Shown here one piece after another: positions 1-7,097 of a stretch of DNA of 9,279 bases; the stretch's first letter is position 1; every line of letters begins with the position of its first letter. The DNA lies in assembly GCA_030614245.1 (NCBI GenBank), contig JAUWKK010000085.1, positions 1-9,279 on the forward strand. Direction: 5' to 3'. The translations under genes and the position numbers were made by a program. The stretch comes from Planctomycetota bacterium. Lineage in GTDB: Bacteria; Planctomycetota; PUPC01; JABMSA01; JAUWKK01. The notes under the pieces are model-generated. The model did not search any database, had not been told where the DNA came from, and saw only the letters and a program-made list of their open reading frames with translations.

Positions 1-2
1 GC

Positions 3-1232
3 GGCCCCGGCGGCCGCAAGCCATCCCCGGGGGGCCGCGTGCCCCCCGCGGATGGGCGGGTAGACCCCCGACCGGCGGGGCACGACGGGCCCGATGACTT
101 GCTCGACCCGCTCTTGGGCTACATCAAGAGCCGATTGAGAAAATGGGCAACGCCAACCGACAAGAAGGGCAACCCGACGATGTTCGGCCACGCGGCCTAC
201 GCCTGCTATATCCTCGCCCGCTCCGGGAGCCCGTCATACGCGTGGATGGCAGGCCTGGAGGAGACCCTCCGCCGCTGCGACAACACCGGGAAGAACCTGC
301 CCGCAACGGCAAGATGCCACCTGGCCGCCGCATATCTTGCTTCAGGACAGAAGAAGGTTGCTAAAGATTTCATAGCTGGCGCGCGTTCGACGGCGAAGAT
401 CCGCCAAGCGGGCGGATATCTCGAGTCGCCCGTCCGCGAAGCTGCTGTTATGCTGCTCGTGCTGCTCGATCTCGAACCTGAATCCGCACAGGTCGCAGCG
501 CTCGCCGAGCGGCTCAGGAAGAACCTCAAACTCGGCAGATGGGGCACGACGCAAGAGAACGCCTTCGCGCTGATGGCACTCGGTAAGTACGCGCGCAGGC
601 TGGCAGGCGAGATCGATCCGGATGCAACCGTTACGGTGACGCTCCCCGACCGGACGCGGACATTCAAGGCGAAAGAGGGGCTGCACATTGACGATCTGAA
701 GCCCGGCGCGCTCATCCGGGTGAAGTTCGAGGGCAAAGGCAGGATATTCGTATTCTGGAATGCCGAAGGTGTCCCGAGGAGCGGGAAGACCGACGAGAAA
801 GACTCGGGGCTGGCGATCAGGCGAAGCTTCTACGAAGCCGACGGCAAGACGCTTGCCGATCCCGAGAGCATCGTCCAGGGCAGGCTCTACCAGGTGTCGC
901 TCACGGTCCAGGCGAACCACGATCTCGCTAATATCGTGATCGCCGATCTGCTGCCGGCCGGCCTGGAGATCGAGAACACGAGCTTGTGTGGAACGGCGGA
1001 GTTCCGCAAGCATTTCAAGCATGGACAGTTGCGGGCCGAGCACGTCGAACGCCGCGACGACCGCCTGCTCGTCTTCGGGAGCACGTCGGGGGGCAGGCGG
1101 GAGTTCCGCTATCTCGTGCGAGCCGTGACCGCCGGCACGTTCGTCCTGCCCGCTGCCGAGGTCTCGTGCATGTACGATCCCGATCTCTACAGCGTCCACG
1201 GCGGAGGGAAGGTTTGCGTAAAACACCAATGA
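3..1232 (+). CDS. Bacterial alpha-2-macroglobulin, C-terminal part (5' end off window)
   Basis: The reading frame is open from the left edge, so this is the C-terminal ~400 residues of a protein that is normally about 1500-2000 residues long. Numbering codons from position 39, residues ~20-190 form the end of the helical thioester-containing (TED) domain, with the typical R-W-G-T-T-Q-E-N-A-F-A-L-M-A-L segment at 167-181. Residues ~196-240 form a beta-rich CUB-like part. Residues ~256-397 form the receptor-binding-like MG10 domain, with S-G-L-A-I-R-R-S-F-Y near 256, I-A-D-L-L-P-A-G-L-E near 301 and the ending A-A-E-V-S-C-M-Y-D-P-D-L-Y-S at 372-385. The thioester motif itself lies upstream of the window. 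Family members trap attacking proteases in the periplasm. The stop codon overlaps the start of pbpC, the well-known genetic partner, so the two are probably one operon. The first ~95 bases give a Gly/Pro/Arg-rich translation that fits the family poorly and may be sequence error. The family call is firm. Confidence 0.9.
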   Translation, partial: GPGGRKPSPGGRVPPADGRVDPRPAGHDGPDDLLDPLLGYIKSRLRKWATPTDKKGNPTMFGHAAYACYILARSGSPSYAWMAGLEETLRRCDNTGKNLPATARCHLAAAYLASGQKKVAKDFIAGARSTAKIRQAGGYLESPVREAAVMLLVLLDLEPESAQVAALAERLRKNLKLGRWGTTQENAFALMALGKYARRLAGEIDPDATVTVTLPDRTRTFKAKEGLHIDDLKPGALIRVKFEGKGRIFVFWNAEGVPRSGKTDEKDSGLAIRRSFYEADGKTLADPESIVQGRLYQVSLTVQANHDLANIVIADLLPAGLEIENTSLCGTAEFRKHFKHGQLRAEHVERRDDRLLVFGSTSGGRREFRYLVRAVTAGTFVLPAAEVSCMYDPDLYSVHGGGKVCVKHQ

Positions 1233-3469
1233 ACAACAATATAAAAAAGGGGCTTGCGGGCCGGCTGCACACATGCGGAAAGCTCGCTGCCGCGACCTGC
1301 ATCGTGATGATAATAGTTGCGGCGGTCTTGTGGGCGGTATATCCTTTCCCTCGCGAGCGTGTTGCGGAGGCTCAGGCGGGCGGTTCGGCGTTGATTCTCG
1401 ATCGCCGCGGCGGATTGATCGCATGGCGGGTGGACGGCTCCGAGACGTGGCGGCTGCCGGTGAGCGTGGAAGACGTTTCGCCGTGGCTGGTGAAAGCGAC
1501 GCTGGCGGCTGAGGACAAGCGTTTTCATTCGCATCACGGGGTCGATCCGCTGGCGCTGGCCCGCGCGGCGTGGCTGAATGTCTCGCACGCACGGCGCCTG
1601 TCAGGCGCATCGACGATAACGATGCAGGCCATCCGCCTGCTGTGGCCGAAACGGCGAACGTATCCCGCAAAGGCAGTTGAGGCGTTCCGTTCGCTGCAAG
1701 TCGAGAGCTTTTCCACGAAAGACGATATCCTCCAGCTCTATTTCAATATCGCACCCTATGGCGGCAACGTCGTTGGAGCCGGGGCGGCCGCGCGCCGGTA
1801 TTTCGGCAAGAGCTGCGCGGAGCTTTCGCTCGGCGAGGCGGCGTTGCTGGCCGGCATTCCGCAGCGGCCCGCGCGGTTCAATCCCCGAAAGCATCTCGAT
1901 AACGCCGTCAAGCGCAGGGAGTTCGTCTTCGAGCGAATGCTCGCGCTTGGAGTTGCGAGCGAGGAGCAAGTTCGTGCGGCCCAACGCGAGCGGATCACGA
2001 TCCGCAGATCGCCATGCATTACTGATGCTCCGCGATTTGCCGATTTTGTCTTGAACGAATGCAAGGTCGAGGGCGGTGTAGTTCGGACGACACTCGACCC
2101 GCTGGTGCAGGCGGCGGCTCGCAGCGTCGTGATGAAATCCGGGAAGGGCCTGCGGGCGATGGGCATTGACGGCACGGCGGCGGTGGTGCTGGACGTGCGC
2201 AAGTCGCAACTGCTGGCAATGGTCGGCACGGCCGACCCGTCAGACCCGCAGATCGGATGCGTGAACGGAGCGACTGCCAGGCGGCAGCCGGGCTCGCTCC
2301 TGAAGCCGTTCATCTACGCCGCAGCGTTCGACTCGGGCGATCTGACGCCCCAGACGGTGGTCTACGACGTGCCGTCGTCGTGGCATGGCTATAGCCCGGA
2401 GAATATGGATCGGCGGTTCCTGGGGCCGATGCCGGCTGCCCGGGCGCTGGCTCAATCGCGCAATATCCCCGCCGTGCGCCTGCTGGGGCGGCTGGGCTCG
2501 GCGCGGCTGGCCCGTGATATCAGGAGCCTCGGGGTGGACGTCGCCGCTGCCGAGGACCGATGCGGCCTGAGCTTAGCGCTCGGTACGGCGGAGGTGCGGC
2601 TCATCGACGTGGCCAATGCCTATGCGGCGCTCGCGCGGCTGGGCGAGTATCGACCGCTGCGCGTCCTGGCAGGCGACGGCGGCGGGCCGGAGAGGCGCGT
2701 CTATTCGCCCGGGGCCGCATTCCTGACCTTGCGATGTCTCTCGAACGGCGTGCCCGGGGCGGCGTGGAAGACGGGGACGAGTTGGAAAAACCGCGATGCG
2801 TGGGCCATCGTCGTCACCCCGAAGTTCGTCGTTGCGGCCTGGTGCGGCCGGCTCTCAGGACGGGGACATCCGGCGCTTGTCGGGGCACGTACGGCACTGC
2901 CGCTTGCCGTCGAAATAGCAGGACGGCTGCCGGGAGCAGGCGAGCTGACGTGGAGGCGCCCGGATACCGTAGCGGCTCGGAAGGTATGCGCAGCTTCCGG
3001 CGCTCCCGCAACGGACGCGTGTCGTCAGACGACGGAAGCCGACTATTTGCCGGGGATAAGCAGCGACGCTCCGTGCCGCATCCATCGACGCGTGCGGCAT
3101 GGGGAGGTGGGACGCGTCGCAGCCGTCTGGCCGCCCGAAGTGGCGAGCTTCCTGCAATCACGCGCAAAGCCCGTCCAGGGGAAGGACAACTCACCGCAGC
3201 GGTCTATCGAGATCGCGTCGCCTGCCGATGGAGCGGAGTACGTTCTGCCGTCGTCTGACCTCGTGGCCGACGGTGTGCTCGGTTTCTCGGCTCGAACGAC
3301 AGCAGCCATCGATCACGTCTACTGGTTTCTCGATGGCGAGTTTGCAGGCCGGACGCGGCGCAGCGGCTCGATCCGCTGGCCGATGGAGACCGGCGAACAC
3401 GAACTTGTCGCATCCGACGGCGCCGGCCTGGTGCGGCGCGTGCGGTTCGTTGTGCTGGCAGGGCGCTGA
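1229..3469 (+). CDS. pbpC: Penicillin-binding protein 1C (bifunctional transglycosylase/transpeptidase)
   Basis: This 746-residue protein is close to the usual PBP1c length. It is a class A peptidoglycan synthase anchored in the inner membrane, polymerising and cross-linking glycan on the periplasmic side. A membrane anchor lies at ~16-40. The GT51 transglycosylase domain (~80-260) has A-E-D-K-R-F-H-S-H-H-G with catalytic E95, G-A-S-T-I-T-M-Q at 126-133, and the R-S-L-Q-V-E block with E159. The transpeptidase domain has S-L-L-K (nucleophile S356), S-R-N (410-412) and K-T-G (514-516), all intact. A C-terminal BiPBP_C domain (~655-746) begins at I-E-I-A-S-P-A-D-G and is characteristic of PBP1c. 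I chose the ATG at 1229, not the in-frame codon at 986, because it sits in an ATGA overlap with the macroglobulin stop and directly precedes the membrane anchor. The GGAGGGAAGG at 1203-1212 is rather far upstream, so translational coupling is likely. Confidence 0.95.
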   Translation: MNNNIKKGLAGRLHTCGKLAAATCIVMIIVAAVLWAVYPFPRERVAEAQAGGSALILDRRGGLIAWRVDGSETWRLPVSVEDVSPWLVKATLAAEDKRFHSHHGVDPLALARAAWLNVSHARRLSGASTITMQAIRLLWPKRRTYPAKAVEAFRSLQVESFSTKDDILQLYFNIAPYGGNVVGAGAAARRYFGKSCAELSLGEAALLAGIPQRPARFNPRKHLDNAVKRREFVFERMLALGVASEEQVRAAQRERITIRRSPCITDAPRFADFVLNECKVEGGVVRTTLDPLVQAAARSVVMKSGKGLRAMGIDGTAAVVLDVRKSQLLAMVGTADPSDPQIGCVNGATARRQPGSLLKPFIYAAAFDSGDLTPQTVVYDVPSSWHGYSPENMDRRFLGPMPAARALAQSRNIPAVRLLGRLGSARLARDIRSLGVDVAAAEDRCGLSLALGTAEVRLIDVANAYAALARLGEYRPLRVLAGDGGGPERRVYSPGAAFLTLRCLSNGVPGAAWKTGTSWKNRDAWAIVVTPKFVVAAWCGRLSGRGHPALVGARTALPLAVEIAGRLPGAGELTWRRPDTVAARKVCAASGAPATDACRQTTEADYLPGISSDAPCRIHRRVRHGEVGRVAAVWPPEVASFLQSRAKPVQGKDNSPQRSIEIASPADGAEYVLPSSDLVADGVLGFSARTTAAIDHVYWFLDGEFAGRTRRSGSIRWPMETGEHELVASDGAGLVRRVRFVVLAGR

Positions 3470-3530
3470 CGGGCGGAAGTTGGCCCAGCACCGCAAAAGC
3501 TCTTGAGACACAAGGACTTATGCATCATGG

Positions 3531-3582
3531 CGCCGGCAGGGATAAAGTGGAACGTCCGTTGAACTACGGAAGATTCGCCGGC
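3531..3582. terminator. Possible hairpin between convergent genes (weak)
   Basis: The 150-base gap between the ends of pbpC and the phosphatase gene holds two copies of CGCCGGC, at 3531-3537 and 3576-3582. The core GCCGGC is self-complementary, so the copies can pair as an outer stem. Inside lies a 5-bp hairpin, TCCGT (3555-3559) with ACGGA (3566-3570) and a 6-base loop. There is no T tract on either side, so this is not a classic intrinsic terminator. A role as a bidirectional transcription end is inferred only from its place between converging genes. Confidence 0.22.
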
Positions 3583-3619
3583 CCAGAAGACTCGCACGCC
3601 ACGCTCACCGGCTCTCTCG

Positions 3620-5362
3620 TCACTCCGCCGTTACCTTGGCCTTGATCACGACTATCGTCGCATCATCGTCCTGCTGTGCGCGGCCTCGGAAGGCATCGAA
3701 GGCTTCGCGAATGGCGGCGGATATTTGTTCGGCTGATGCATGGGAGCTGTGCCGGATTATCTCCCGGAGTCGGTCGCGGCCGAACCGCTCGCCCGCGGCG
3801 TTGCGAGCCTCCCAGATGCCATCGGTGGTGAGTATGACGACGTCGCCGGGATGAAGCTCGATCGGCTCGGCGCAGGGGAACTCGCTGCTGTCGAACATGC
3901 CCAGCGGCAGCCCGGTACTGTGCAGTTCGTCGAAGCTGTCGCTGCCGGCGTGATACAGCAGCGGCGGCTCGTGTCCGGCACTCGAGTACGTCAGCACACG
4001 CGAGTCGAGATCGATCTCTACGGCGATGAGCGTCATGAAGCGGTCGGCCTGCATATCGGCCAGCAGCAGTGCGTTAGTTCGCGCGAGGACGTCCGGCAGC
4101 TCGCAGCCGGGCTTGAGCATCGATCTGAGGAATGCCCGGGCGGTCGTCATCAGCAGCGCGGCGCCGATGCCGTGGCTGCTCACGTCGCCGACGACAACCA
4201 CGACGCGCGGGCCCTCAATAGGCAGGTAATCGAAGTAATCGCCGCCGGTCTCGTCGCATGGCTTGCTCCAGCCGGCCAGTTCAATGCCGTCGAACTGCGG
4301 CGGCGTGTCGGGGAGCAAGCTCTGCTGGATGTCGGCCGCGATGCTCATCTGAATCGCAAGGCGCTCGCGCTCGATGGCATCGACGTGCAGGATGGCATTC
4401 TCGATCATAGTCGCCGCCAGGCCGGATATGCCCGTCAGGAGGTTCACGTCGTCTTCATTCAGCCCGGTATCCGACGATGAGTTCACCACCATCAGCGCTC
4501 CAAGCTTCCGCGCCTTTGTGTGGAGCGGAACGCAGACGAGTGATCTCACGCGCTCGCCTGCGGCGCCGAAGTCATATCCCTCGGCAGTGGCCGTATCGGG
4601 TATCAGCACCGGCCGGCCGGTCTCGATCACCTCTTCTACCAGCATCGCGCCGTCGGGCGCCAGGATGCCTCTCACCTCGCTCATTTCCAGCCCCAGTTGC
4701 ACGGGAGCCGACAGCTCGCCATCCTCGCGAAGCACAATGGCGCCCACCTCGGCGGAGACGATCTGCAGCGAAAGTTCGAGGATACGCGCGAGGACGCTGT
4801 CGAGCCGTATCTCGCTGAGTGCGTCGCCGAGCGATTCGACGGCGTGGAGCATTGCGGCACTGTCGATAGCCTCACGGCAGGCGTCCTGGTAGATCATCAG
4901 CCGTGCCAGCGAAAGGCCGATCTGTTCGGCAACGAGCGCGAGCAGGCCGGGCTCGGGCATCTGTGGCTCGGTCTCGTGCATTACCAGCAGGCCGAATGGG
5001 GCGCCGAGCCACCGCAACGGCTCGCACGCGGCGACCGGCATCTCACCTGCACCCCAGGGCACATTCGGGAACTTGCGGGACGGGACGGCGAAGCTCTGAC
5101 CCGACTCGAAGACCATGTGCAGGATGTGCGTATCGATCGGGAGCGAAGCGGGTGCATCCGCCACCGGTTCAGGCCAGACGATATCGAACTCGCCGGTCTC
5201 GGGATTGCAGATCAGCATCGAGAAGCTGCGACACCCGGCAAGGCGTTCGAGCAGGACGGCGGCAGCGCCTGCCAGCGCGGGCATTTCCAGCGCGGAGTGG
5301 AGCGCCGCCAGCCCATCCCTGAGCACGGCGGCTTGTACGTCTCTTCCATGAGTGGAATTCAT
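3620..5362 (-). CDS. GAF-domain PP2C/SpoIIE-family serine phosphatase (RsbU-like)
   Basis: This 580-residue soluble protein is a predicted PPM-type serine/threonine phosphatase that would dephosphorylate a STAS anti-anti-sigma or similar partner. Residues ~20-155 look like a degenerate GAF domain. Residues ~172-325 are a clearer GAF sensor domain, including V-C-V-P-L-H-T-K-A-R-K-L-G-A-L-M-V-V-N. A short helical linker (~326-350, ending in the family's I-Q-Q-S-L-L-P) leads to the SpoIIE domain (~355-577). Its metal-binding motifs are intact: G-G-D-Y-F-D-Y (D375), V-G-D-V-S-S-H-G (D393), L-T-T-D-G (D514) and Q-D-D-D-A-T (D566/D567). I chose the ATG at 5362 because it overlaps the HDOD gene stop as ATGA and is preceded by a G-rich ribosome-binding run. 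A longer in-frame start at 5536 would lie wholly inside the HDOD gene. What the GAF domains sense is unknown, and no anti-sigma kinase or STAS gene is present in the window. Confidence 0.92.
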   Translation of the reverse strand: MNSTHGRDVQAAVLRDGLAALHSALEMPALAGAAAVLLERLAGCRSFSMLICNPETGEFDIVWPEPVADAPASLPIDTHILHMVFESGQSFAVPSRKFPNVPWGAGEMPVAACEPLRWLGAPFGLLVMHETEPQMPEPGLLALVAEQIGLSLARLMIYQDACREAIDSAAMLHAVESLGDALSEIRLDSVLARILELSLQIVSAEVGAIVLREDGELSAPVQLGLEMSEVRGILAPDGAMLVEEVIETGRPVLIPDTATAEGYDFGAAGERVRSLVCVPLHTKARKLGALMVVNSSSDTGLNEDDVNLLTGISGLAATMIENAILHVDAIERERLAIQMSIAADIQQSLLPDTPPQFDGIELAGWSKPCDETGGDYFDYLPIEGPRVVVVVGDVSSHGIGAALLMTTARAFLRSMLKPGCELPDVLARTNALLLADMQADRFMTLIAVEIDLDSRVLTYSSAGHEPPLLYHAGSDSFDELHSTGLPLGMFDSSEFPCAEPIELHPGDVVILTTDGIWEARNAAGERFGRDRLREIIRHSSHASAEQISAAIREAFDAFRGRAQQDDDATIVVIKAKVTAE

Positions 5363-6249
5363 TGTTCCCCCCCAGTCGCCGCAAACATCGCCGTGGCACG
5401 CTCGATGCGTTTCCTGTTGCTCGCGACTATGCTCGTGACCTTGTCCCCGCTGAGGCCGACCAGATCGAAGATGCCGGTGACGAGCCTGACGGGATAGTTG
5501 CAGGCCGCCACGTAGCCCAGCCGCAGCTCTACGCATATCTGGTCGGCCAGATGGACTATGCCGACTTCCTTCTTATTCAGCCGGAGATCGTGGTGCTTCT
5601 CGATGACCTCGATTATCAGCGGAGAGAGCCGCCATCGTTCGCCGACCATCTTGCCGACCTGCACGTGATCGAAGCCCAGTTTCTCGCGTTCGGATGAAAT
5701 TACATTCAGCATCAGCCGACCGTCATCCGGCACGAGCATCAGCGGCTTCTGTGCCGCTTCGCCGAGGACTACCTTGCCGATGTCGTGCATCAGGCCTGCG
5801 ACGTAAAGCTCCTCGACGAGCGCTTTCGCACAGCCGGCCGCCGCGGCCAGCTCGCGCGTGAGCGCTGCCACGCCAAGCGAATGCTTCCACAGGCCGCCTG
5901 GCCCGTAGCCATACGCAAGAAGCGCCTTCGGCAGCAGACGGCTGAAGAAAGCCGACAACAGTATGCTGCGCAACGTGTCGAAGCCCAGCAGTTCGATCGC
6001 CTCGGGAATCGTGCCGACGCGATTGCTCAGGCCGAAGTACGACGAGTTTACCAATTTGAGCAGCCGTGCGGGGAGCGACTGATCGGAGCGGAAGTACGGT
6101 TCAAGCGCGCGCGCCCCGATGGTCTCGTCGTCGGCCATGTGCATCAGCTTCATGACTATGACCGGCGGCGACGGCAGCCGCTGGGCCCGGCGCAGGATGT
6201 CGCGCCGCAGCGCTTCCTGCTGCATTGGACTGCTCAACCCTTTTGCCAT
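5359..6249 (-). CDS. HDOD/HD-domain signalling protein
   Basis: This 296-residue cytoplasmic protein is an HDOD-family member, a family tied to bacterial signal transduction and usually lacking proven catalysis. The hallmark N-terminal block is clear: L-P-S-P-P near 25, then the P-A-R-L-L-K-L-V-N-S-S-Y-F-G segment at 60-73 and I-P-E-A-I-E-L-L-G-F-D-T-L-R at 81-94. Unlike many HDOD proteins it keeps what looks like a full HD metal-ligand set: H123, H155-D156 in M-H-D-I-G-K, H195, H219/H220 and D236. Hydrolase activity is therefore possible, but this is inference. It is the first gene of an operon with the downstream GAF-PP2C phosphatase (ATGA overlap), so it may regulate that phosphatase or share its input. 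The ATG at 6249 has only a weak upstream ribosome-binding site. A second in-frame ATG at codon 9 (6225) is a possible alternative start. Confidence 0.92.
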   Translation of the reverse strand: MAKGLSSPMQQEALRRDILRRAQRLPSPPVIVMKLMHMADDETIGARALEPYFRSDQSLPARLLKLVNSSYFGLSNRVGTIPEAIELLGFDTLRSILLSAFFSRLLPKALLAYGYGPGGLWKHSLGVAALTRELAAAAGCAKALVEELYVAGLMHDIGKVVLGEAAQKPLMLVPDDGRLMLNVISSEREKLGFDHVQVGKMVGERWRLSPLIIEVIEKHHDLRLNKKEVGIVHLADQICVELRLGYVAACNYPVRLVTGIFDLVGLSGDKVTSIVASNRKRIERATAMFAATGGEQ

Positions 6250-6298
6250 GGCAATCGCTCACGCGGTGGTGTCGTGTCTGCGCCCGTTCACATGATTC

Positions 6299-6327
6299 AT
6301 TATCGAGTGCCAGTGCCCTGATTTCAG
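6299..6327 (-). promoter_or_regulatory. Candidate sigma70-type promoter for the HDOD-phosphatase operon
   Basis: Read on the minus strand, CTGAAA (6327-6322) is followed after exactly 17 bases by GATAAT (6304-6299). These match the housekeeping -35 and -10 consensus at 4 of 6 and 5 of 6 positions. Transcription would start near 6292, about 43 bases upstream of the HDOD ATG. The position and spacing are good. Function is inferred, and the host's promoter consensus is unknown. Confidence 0.45.
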
Positions 6328-6389
6328 TGGATTCGCGTCATGCGCGCCGCTGGAAGCGCTGGAATTAATGTTCACCGCGGATTCTCGCA

Positions 6390-6404
6390 CACGTGTACCA
6401 CGTG
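6390..6404. promoter_or_regulatory. Paired CACGTG palindromes in the divergent region (possible operator)
   Basis: Two perfect 6-bp palindromes CACGTG lie at 6390-6395 and 6399-6404, separated by TAC. The first extends to the 8-bp palindrome ACACGTGT (6389-6396). They sit between the candidate promoters for the leftward HDOD operon and the rightward PHP gene, a natural place for a shared operator. The regulator and function are unknown. Confidence 0.35.
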
Positions 6405-6435
6405 CCAATGCGCCGCATCGCGGCCGGGTTTACCC

Positions 6436-6464
6436 TTGAACACCGCGGCCACCTTCGCTAAGGT
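6436..6464 (+). promoter_or_regulatory. Candidate promoter for the PHP gene (weak)
   Basis: TTGAAC (6436-6441) and TAAGGT (6459-6464) are 17 bases apart. They match the housekeeping consensus at 4 of 6 and 3 of 6 positions. Transcription would begin near 6471, just ahead of the AAAGGA ribosome-binding site. The spacing is right but the -10 is poor, so this is tentative. Confidence 0.3.
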
Positions 6465-6491
6465 CTTGTGCTCGAAAGGAAGCCGCCCGTA

Positions 6492-7097
6492 ATGAAAATC
6501 GATCTGCATACGCATTCCACCGCTGGCTCACCTTGCTCGATACAGACCGTCGAGGAACTGGTCGAAGAGGCCGCCGACTGCCTCGATGCCGTCTGCCTGA
6601 CCGATCACGGCTCGACGGCCGGAGCTGAACGTGCGCTGAGAATATCGAAAGAGCTGCGCTTTCCCGTCTTCATCGGCGTCGAGGCCTGGTGCGATGAGGG
6701 CCATTTCCTCGTCTTCAGCACGGGCCGTCTGCCCACAGGGGGGCCGTTCTCGCTGCAAGAGGTCGCCGAGATCGGTCGGGCCGACGAGCCCGTCATCATC
6801 CCGGCACCCACCTATCGCAACGGCGGGGGTGAGGATACCGCCGGGATAGTGCGCCGGAACCGCGACCTGTTCGCCGCGATTGAAGTCTACAACGGCAACT
6901 GCGGCAAGTTCGATATTATCAATATCCTCCGGCTGGCTGACGAACTCGGCCTGCCGGGCGTGGGATGCAGCGACTCGCACGGCAGCGGCACCGTAGGCGT
7001 CTATTACACCGAGTTCGAGGATGAGATCACTTCGGTTGAAGAGCTGATACGCGCCATCAAGGCCGGGCGCTGCAAGCCCGCCGGCTGGAGCCTGTGA
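6492..7097 (+). CDS. PHP-domain metal-dependent phosphoesterase, small
   Basis: This 201-residue single-domain protein has the PHP fold, a trinuclear-metal phosphoesterase family that acts on small phosphorylated molecules. Visible motifs are H-T-H (H6, H8), L-T-D-H-G (D38, H39), G-V-E (E64), H71, I-E-V-Y-N-G-N (E131) and S-D-S-H (D161, H163). The S-P-C-S after the first motif resembles the PHP subfamily in which that wording replaces the third His. In related proteins the central block usually reads A-H-P-Y-R; here it is A-P-T-Y-R (105-109), so one expected metal-ligand His is missing. The ATG at 6492 is preferred over an in-frame GTG at 6468 because the AAAGGA at 6475-6480 lies about 11 bases before it and the H-T-H motif then falls at the usual distance from the N-terminus. 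The substrate cannot be predicted. The gene lies 92 bases upstream of the GHMP kinase on the same strand, possibly in one transcript. Confidence 0.85.
   Translation: MKIDLHTHSTAGSPCSIQTVEELVEEAADCLDAVCLTDHGSTAGAERALRISKELRFPVFIGVEAWCDEGHFLVFSTGRLPTGGPFSLQEVAEIGRADEPVIIPAPTYRNGGGEDTAGIVRRNRDLFAAIEVYNGNCGKFDIINILRLADELGLPGVGCSDSHGSGTVGVYYTEFEDEITSVEELIRAIKAGRCKPAGWSL

Noticed and set aside
986..1228. Upstream extension of pbpC to an in-frame codon at 986
   Set aside because: The extra 81 residues are Arg-rich shadow translation of the macroglobulin gene. The ATG at 1229 overlaps the macroglobulin stop and gives a normal PBP1c N-terminus.
342..1670. A 442-codon open frame on the minus strand across the macroglobulin/pbpC junction
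   Set aside because: It lies opposite two genes with clear family motifs, is rich in Arg/Pro/Ala as expected of an antisense GC-rich frame, and shows no recognisable domain.
3740..5497. Several plus-strand open frames of 113-266 codons opposite the phosphatase gene
   Set aside because: They are antisense shadows of a gene with intact GAF and SpoIIE motifs, and none has a recognisable domain or convincing ribosome-binding site.
5363..5536. Upstream extension of the phosphatase to a start at 5536
   Set aside because: These 58 codons lie wholly within the HDOD coding sequence and encode a low-complexity Arg/Gly/His-rich stretch. The coupled ATG at 5362 with a G-rich ribosome site is far more likely.
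5785..6321. A 178-codon plus-strand open frame opposite the HDOD gene
   Set aside because: The HDOD frame has diagnostic motifs throughout. The antisense frame has none and runs into the divergent promoter region.
6373..6450. Repeated CACCGCGG (6373-6380, 6441-6448) and CGCGGCC (6419-6425, 6444-6450) words in the divergent region
   Set aside because: These GC-only or nearly GC-only words are expected often by chance in such DNA, and their spacing shows no regular pattern.
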